From Actinomycetota bacterium (GTDB lineage: Bacteria; Actinomycetota; Actinomycetes; S36-B12), in assembly GCA_016870515.1 (NCBI GenBank), contig VGBL01000013.1:1-48160 (forward strand): a DNA stretch of 48,160 bases. The letters are read 5' to 3'. Under the pieces are notes generated by a model, which saw nothing but the letters and a program-made list of their open reading frames with translations, was not told the DNA's origin and did not search any database. A program made the translations under genes and the position numbers. How positions within the stretch are numbered: position 1 is the first letter of the stretch; each line of letters starts with the position of its first letter. Shown piece by piece: positions 44,153-48,160 of the stretch.

Positions 44153-44251
44153 GGCGGTTGACTCCTGCTCGCGCGCCCCTTGGAATGCAAAGCCACGACA
44201 CGCAAATGCACGCAAACGCCAGCATCCGCCGGCATTGCACAAGGAGGCCCC

Positions 44252-44749
44252 ATGTCCCGCACGTCCCAGGCCGTCATGGAGACGACCGAGCCCGCTCTCC
44301 CCCTGGAGTGGGTACTGCCCAGCGGCCTGCCCGCGGTGCCACCGCCCGCGCGCCACCTGCGCCTTGTGCCCGGATCGCAGGCGCAGGTGACGCAGGTGCC
44401 CGAGGGCACACCCCGCCTGCCCTCTCCCGCACCATGGGTCGGCCGACTCGCACCGGCCATCCTCGAAGTGGTGGCAGGTGAGCGTCCCGCCGCCCAGCTC
44501 ACGCGCTGGGTGACCGGCGAGATTCGCGAGACGCTCGCCCGACGAGGTGCCGCGGCCATGCGGCACCCGGCGGGGAAGGGGCGACCGCCCGCATGTCGAC
44601 GCGTGCGGTCCGTGCGGGTGACCGAACCCGCACCGGGCGTCATCGAGGCCAGTGCCGTGGTCCTCGGGGGCATGCGCGCCCGCGCGGTCGCGATCCGCCT
44701 CGAGATCGTGCGCGGACGGTGGCTCGCCACCGCCGTGGAGATCGGCTGA
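44252..44749 (+). CDS. Rv3235 family protein (DUF6459-like)
   Basis: 165 aa. A variable Pro-rich N-terminus (LPSGLPAVPPPARHLRLVPG) precedes the conserved domain: LAPAILEVVAGERPAAQLTR, WVTGEIRETLARRGAAA, RVRSVRVTEPAPGVIEASAV, ARAVAIRLEIVRGRWLATAV. Function unknown. In mycobacteria the homologue lies near secA and hpf. ATG 44252 has AAGGAGG 4 bases upstream; the frame opens at 44180 without support. The secA gene expected nearby is not seen; the following genes look accessory. Confidence 0.82.
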   Translation: MSRTSQAVMETTEPALPLEWVLPSGLPAVPPPARHLRLVPGSQAQVTQVPEGTPRLPSPAPWVGRLAPAILEVVAGERPAAQLTRWVTGEIRETLARRGAAAMRHPAGKGRPPACRRVRSVRVTEPAPGVIEASAVVLGGMRARAVAIRLEIVRGRWLATAVEIG

Positions 44750-44774
44750 CACCCGCTCCTTGACACCCGTCTAG

Positions 44775-45134
44775 ATGTCCGTGCATTTACCCCATGGCTA
44801 TGCCCGCGGGCCTTCGCGGGCCACTGCTCCCCGACCGGCGCAGCCCCGTCCCCCGTGGCGCCAGGTCTGCGACGACCTGCGACGTCGCATCGCAGCCGGT
44901 GAGTTCGTCCCCGGATTTTCCGGCGAGTTCACCTTGCCGAAGCAATACCAGATCAGCCGCCACGCCGTCCGTGACGCCCTGCGCGTCCTGCGCGGCGAAG
45001 GGCTCGTGGTGAGTGAGGGCGGGCACACCAGCACGATCGCCCCACCGCGCGTGCGCCACAAGCTCGACACTGTCTCAGACGCATGCTCGCTACGCCTACC
45101 GTCGCGGTGTTGGTTGGTTCGTCATCGTGTCTAA
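44775..45134 (+). CDS. GntR-type HTH protein without effector domain
   Basis: 119 aa. Only the winged-helix domain of GntR regulators is recognisable: PPWRQVCDDLRRRIAAGEFV, then TLPKQYQISRHAVRDALRVL and RGEGLVVSEGGHTSTI. The last 30 residues (HKLDTVSDACSLRLPSRCWL) do not resemble an effector domain, so it is either a stand-alone DNA-binding protein or a truncated regulator. The start is uncertain (ATG 44775 or GTG 44781); a TTGACA lies at 44760. It precedes the class-V PLP enzyme by 30 bases and could control it. Confidence 0.6.
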   Translation: MSVHLPHGYARGPSRATAPRPAQPRPPWRQVCDDLRRRIAAGEFVPGFSGEFTLPKQYQISRHAVRDALRVLRGEGLVVSEGGHTSTIAPPRVRHKLDTVSDACSLRLPSRCWLVRHRV

Positions 45135-45164
45135 GCAGGGCGTGATTCAGAAGGAAGGTGCCTC

Positions 45165-46901
45165 ATGTACGGTAAGGCCGTGGCGGAGCAAGACGCGATC
45201 CTGGAGCAGATCAGGTCGTCGATCATCGGTGAGGACAGCGTGATGCACGGCCCCTTCGGGCCTCGACGAGTGACCTACGCCGACTACACGGCGAGCGGCC
45301 GGGCCCTGACCTTCATCGAGGACTTCATCCGCGGGGAAGTGCTGCCCCGCTACGCCAATACGCACACTGAGGCTAGCGGCACGGGCCTGCAGACCACGCG
45401 GCTGCGCGAAGACGCCAGACGGATCATTCGCGATTCCGTGCACGGTGACGATTCCACATGCGTGATCTTCGCCGGGCAGGGCTGCACGGGCGCGATCGAT
45501 CGCCTCGTCGGCATCCTCAACCTGCGCATTCCAGCCGACCTCGATGCCCGCTACCACCTCAGCGACGCGATACCTGCCGATGAGCGTCCCGTCGTCCTGG
45601 TCGGGCCCTACGAACACCACAGCAATGAACTGCCCTGGCGTGAGTCCATCGCCGACCTGGTGACAATCCCCGAGGACCGCGACGGCCACATCGACCTCGA
45701 TTCACTCGAGGCGGCGCTGATGGAGCATCGGGACCGGCCGCTGGTCATCGGTGCCTTCAGCGCTGCCAGCAATGTCACGGGCATCCTCACCGATACCGAT
45801 GCCGTCACCGAGCTCCTGCACCAGTACGGCGCACTCGCGGTGTGGGACTACGCGGCGGCTGCACCCTACGTCGACATCGACATGCACCCGGGCGAACGCG
45901 CGATCGCCAAGGATGCGGTGGTGCTGTCGCCGCACAAGTTCGTCGGCGGACCTGGCACGCCGGGCATCCTCATCATCCGGCGCGAACTCCTCGCCAATTC
46001 GGTGCCCGTGGTCGTCGGCGGCGGCACCGTGGCCTACGTCAATCCCGAGGAGCACGTCTACCTCGACGACCCAGTTCATCGTGAGGAGGCTGGCACGCCC
46101 GCAATCGTCGAGTCGATCCGGGCCGGGCTCGTCTTCCAGTTGAAGCTAGCGGTCGGCACGACCGTGATCAAGGAGCGTGAGGATGAACTTCTGACGCGCG
46201 CCTTCACTGCGTGGGGCAATCACCCTCGCATCGATATCCTCGGCAATCGAAATGTCGAGCGGCTGTCGATCGTCTCGTTCACCATTCGCGCCACCGAGGG
46301 CGGATACCTGCATCACAACGCGGTCGTCGCCATCCTCAACGACCTCTTCGGCATCCAGGCGCGCGGCGGCTGCTCGTGCGCCGGGCCCTACGGCCACCGG
46401 CTGCTCAACCTCGACCTCGATCGCTCGCATGCCATCGAGAGCCAGGTCCTGATTGGGTGCGAGGGCATCAAGCCCGGCTGGGTGCGCGTCAACTTGAACT
46501 ACTTCATCGAGGACGAAGTGGCTGACTACGTCATCGAGTCGGTGCGGCTCGTCGCCGACTCGGGTGAACGCCTGCTTCCGCTCTACCGCTTCGAGCCGGC
46601 GACCGGCCTGTGGCGTCACCAGCACGGGCCGGTCGAACCACCTCTTCGACTCGCAGACCTGAATTACGACAGCGGGATGCTGACGTATCCACGTCACGAC
46701 GATCGACTCCCACTGTCAGCACTGGGCGAGCATCTGCTCGAGGCGCGCACCCTCCTGCAGGCACTACCCCCGCTGTCTGCCGACGCATCCCTCAATGCGG
46801 ACTTCGACTCGCTGCGGTGGTTCCCGCTGCCCCGCGAAAGCGTTGCCGCCAGCAACGAAAGTGAAGGCATCCGGCACAATGAGCCTTCCCCGTCGCGCTG
46901 A
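45165..46901 (+). CDS. Class-V aminotransferase / cysteine-desulfurase-like PLP enzyme
   Basis: 578 aa, longer than SufS-type desulfurases (about 410). Fold-type I PLP features: YADYTASGRALTFIEDFI, PYEHHSNELPWRES, WDYAAAAPYVDIDM with the PLP-binding Asp, and VVLSPHKFVGGPGTPGIL with the Schiff-base Lys. The loop RGGCSCAGPYGHRLL carries two Cys where desulfurases have the active-site Cys. The C-terminal 150 residues are an extra region ending SNESEGIRHNEPSPSR. The reaction is uncertain: sulfur mobilisation or a Cys-directed lyase. GGAAGG precedes ATG 45165. tRNA-Arg begins 11 bases after its stop. Confidence 0.8.
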   Translation: MYGKAVAEQDAILEQIRSSIIGEDSVMHGPFGPRRVTYADYTASGRALTFIEDFIRGEVLPRYANTHTEASGTGLQTTRLREDARRIIRDSVHGDDSTCVIFAGQGCTGAIDRLVGILNLRIPADLDARYHLSDAIPADERPVVLVGPYEHHSNELPWRESIADLVTIPEDRDGHIDLDSLEAALMEHRDRPLVIGAFSAASNVTGILTDTDAVTELLHQYGALAVWDYAAAAPYVDIDMHPGERAIAKDAVVLSPHKFVGGPGTPGILIIRRELLANSVPVVVGGGTVAYVNPEEHVYLDDPVHREEAGTPAIVESIRAGLVFQLKLAVGTTVIKEREDELLTRAFTAWGNHPRIDILGNRNVERLSIVSFTIRATEGGYLHHNAVVAILNDLFGIQARGGCSCAGPYGHRLLNLDLDRSHAIESQVLIGCEGIKPGWVRVNLNYFIEDEVADYVIESVRLVADSGERLLPLYRFEPATGLWRHQHGPVEPPLRLADLNYDSGMLTYPRHDDRLPLSALGEHLLEARTLLQALPPLSADASLNADFDSLRWFPLPRESVAASNESEGIRHNEPSPSR

Positions 46902-46912
46902 GGCGCGGCCGA

Positions 46913-46985
46913 GCCCCCGTAGCTCAGGGGATAGAGCAGAGGTTTCCTAAACCTTGTGTCGGCAGTTCGATTCTGCCCGGGGCCA
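46913..46985 (+). tRNA. tRNA-Arg (anticodon CCU)
   Basis: 73 bases folding as a cloverleaf: acceptor 5' GCCCCCG, TA, D arm GCTC-loop-GAGC, anticodon arm GAGGT-TTCCTAA-ACCTT with CCT in the loop, and T arm GGCAG-TTCGATT-CTGCC. The acceptor 3' strand is CGGGGCC followed by discriminator A. The C2-C71 pair is a mismatch (G71 would be expected). CCA is not encoded. It overlaps the 3' end of the antisense integrase, marking it as a phage or island attachment site. Confidence 0.92.
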
Positions 46986-47783
46986 CAGACGAAAGTCGTT
47001 GTGCTGCAACAGAATCTGCCAATCCCGATACTTTGAATGCACGGACTGAATTGGTGCCAGTCACTTCTGAGTCACTTTCTGGATCACGGAATGCCTCATC
47101 CATCTTGTCTGCAACGTCGTCCAATTGGCTATCGAATAGGCCCGCGTAGCGGTCCAAGGTCATCTGGGCTGAGGCGTGACCCAGCATCTGCTGGACCGCC
47201 TTGACGTTGGCTCCGGCTGCCACCGCAAGAGATGCCGCCGTGCGGCGCAGGTCGTGAATTCGAAGGTCTGGCTCGCCTGCTGCTTGACGTGCGGGATCCC
47301 ACGTCCGTGAGTGGAAATTGGCGTTTCTGAGGGGGTCCCCATTCGGGCTCGTGAACAGCAGTTCCCCATCTCCTCGTCCTTGGACAAGAAGCGAGAGTTT
47401 CTCCGTCATTAAGGATGTGAGAGGCACTGAGCGGGCCTCGTGATTCTTGGGTGTGTCGATCCGAATGGCACCGTTGTCCTCCACGTGGGCCTTGGTCACT
47501 CGGACCCTGCGTCGAAGCCAGTCCACGTCGCAGACGGTGAGAGCGGTGGCCTCGCCCCAACGAAGGCCTGTCGTCCCCATGAGCAGGATGAGGGTCTCGT
47601 AATCGCCGCATGCAGCGGCGACCTCGCGTAAGCGTGGAGCGGTCAGGTAGCGGTGCTCTGTCATGAGCCGCAGTGGTGGCAGATAGTTGACCCTCCCGAC
47701 TGCATCGAACCGTGCCGGGTTTCGTTCAAGCCGTCCGTCCCGAACTGCGTGGTCCAGAACCATGGACAGAACCTGATGGCACC
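46924..47783 (-). pseudogene. Tyrosine recombinase (integrase), 5'-truncated
   Basis: The C-terminal catalytic domain is intact: Arg in GTTGLRWGEATAL, Lys-bearing TKAHVEDNG region, HDLRRTAASLAVAAGAN (His-x-x-Arg), MLGHASAQMTLDRYAGLFD with the nucleophile Tyr. Upstream only the end of the core-binding domain remains (CHQVLSMVLDHAVRDGRLER). At about 47783 homology stops and the frame continues as unrelated residues to 47862. The N-terminal arm-binding domain is absent, so it is probably inactive. The C-terminus (APGRIELPTQGLGNL) is read through the tRNA-Arg gene, typical of a tRNA-site integrase. Confidence 0.82.
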
Positions 47784-48160
47784 TGGTACATGTTGAACGT
47801 CTTCTCGGCGGGCGTGCCATAGCCGGTCGTAACAATGGCGGCGATGCCCTGGGCACCGGCATGACCCAATGCCATATAGATCACCGGCTGGGGAGTCAGC
47901 GTCGTCCCGGGGAGCGGGCCGGCCAGGATGTACATCGACGGCACGTAGACATAGTTCGCGATGACCTGTCCGTCAAGCACCACCACACCATCAGCCGTGA
48001 CCGTCATGACGTGTGTGCGGGTCACATCGGTCAGGGTTGCGGCGAATGCCCCCACTGGAGTGTTGTTGAACAGCGACGAACCGCTCACGTCCTGGCCACG
48101 AATTGTTCCCGTCATGCGGTAAAGCGAGCGTGTCTCCGGGTTGTACTCGCGGGTGAACGC
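47784..48160 (-). pseudogene. Fragment of an unrecognised, beta-rich protein, open at window edge
   Basis: The frame enters from beyond 48160 (AFTREYNPETRSLYRMTG) and runs through LTDVTRTHVMTVTADGVVVL, ANYVYVPSMYILAGPLPG and YGTPAEKTFNMYQV to about 47784. There it meets the truncated integrase in a different frame and then reads nonsense to a stop at 47726. The alternating Thr/Val pattern suggests beta strands, perhaps a secreted or virion protein. I do not recognise the family. It lacks both its start (outside) and its natural end. Confidence 0.5.

Noticed and set aside
44141-44752. Extension of the Sm-like hypothetical to 395 aa
   Set aside because: The extra part is antisense to the Rv3235-family gene, which has a good ribosome site and conserved domain; the extension is Arg/His/Gly-rich nonsense.

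Overview
The window is high-GC, densely coded DNA from an actinomycete. The evidence is family content: glucosyl-3-phosphoglycerate synthase, the TIGR03089 and DUF3263 families, an acyl-CoA carboxylase with an epsilon subunit, a 180-kDa-class glutamate dehydrogenase, an Rv3235-like protein and a wax ester synthase. From memory, gene order from about 8.7 to 33 kb matches the mycobacterial Rv3267-Rv3313c block: LCP protein, fadE25, purE, purK, GtrA, PH protein, birA, accD5, accE5, maf, accA3, lpdA, deoD, add. Genus cannot be read from the sequence. No CRISPR array, rRNA gene or complete insertion sequence was seen. Layout: 1-4.8 kb holds groEL (cut by the left edge) behind two tandem CIRCE operators, gpgS, a DUF3263 protein, a potassium channel and a CPBP membrane protease. 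4.8-12.3 kb is cell envelope: TIGR03089, a secreted amidase/SpoIID fusion, an LCP ligase, a membrane-anchored methyltransferase and a GT2 glycosyltransferase, followed at 14 kb by UDP-glucose dehydrogenase. 12.3-18.6 kb holds a thioesterase, an acyl-CoA dehydrogenase, a CoA-binding protein, purE, purK, GtrA and a PH-domain membrane protein. 18.7-25.2 kb is the acyl-CoA carboxylase locus: birA facing accD5-accE, then maf facing accA3, with a secreted FN3 protein inserted between accE and maf. BirA biotinylates AccA3, which partners AccD5/AccE to make methylmalonyl-CoA. 25.3-33.3 kb holds a Gly-rich membrane protein, a decayed lpdA, a gamma-glutamylcyclotransferase-like gene, and a nucleoside-salvage region (PNP, GNAT, two aldehyde-dehydrogenase-like proteins lacking catalytic residues, a small membrane protein, adenosine deaminase). 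33.3-41.3 kb holds the giant NAD-glutamate dehydrogenase, a patatin, a wax ester synthase and a HAD hydrolase. 41.3-44.7 kb holds two Flp/Tad-type genes without their motor, a BldC-like HTH gene, an Sm-like hypothetical and an Rv3235-family gene. 44.75-48.16 kb is accessory: a GntR-type HTH, a class-V PLP enzyme, tRNA-Arg(CCU), and a 5'-truncated tyrosine integrase overlapping the tRNA and joined to a fragment of an unrelated gene. Recurring signal: about twenty genes, mostly at the heads of transcription units, start with GTG or ATG placed 6 (rarely 7) bases after a TANNNT or CANNNT hexamer. This is the signature of leaderless transcripts and was used here to choose many start codons. In two divergent pairs the two -10 hexamers physically overlap. 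The observations most worth following up are the tandem catalytically dead aldehyde dehydrogenases, the shared birA/accD5 -10, the decaying lpdA, and the tRNA-Arg whose acceptor stem is mismatched at the integration site.
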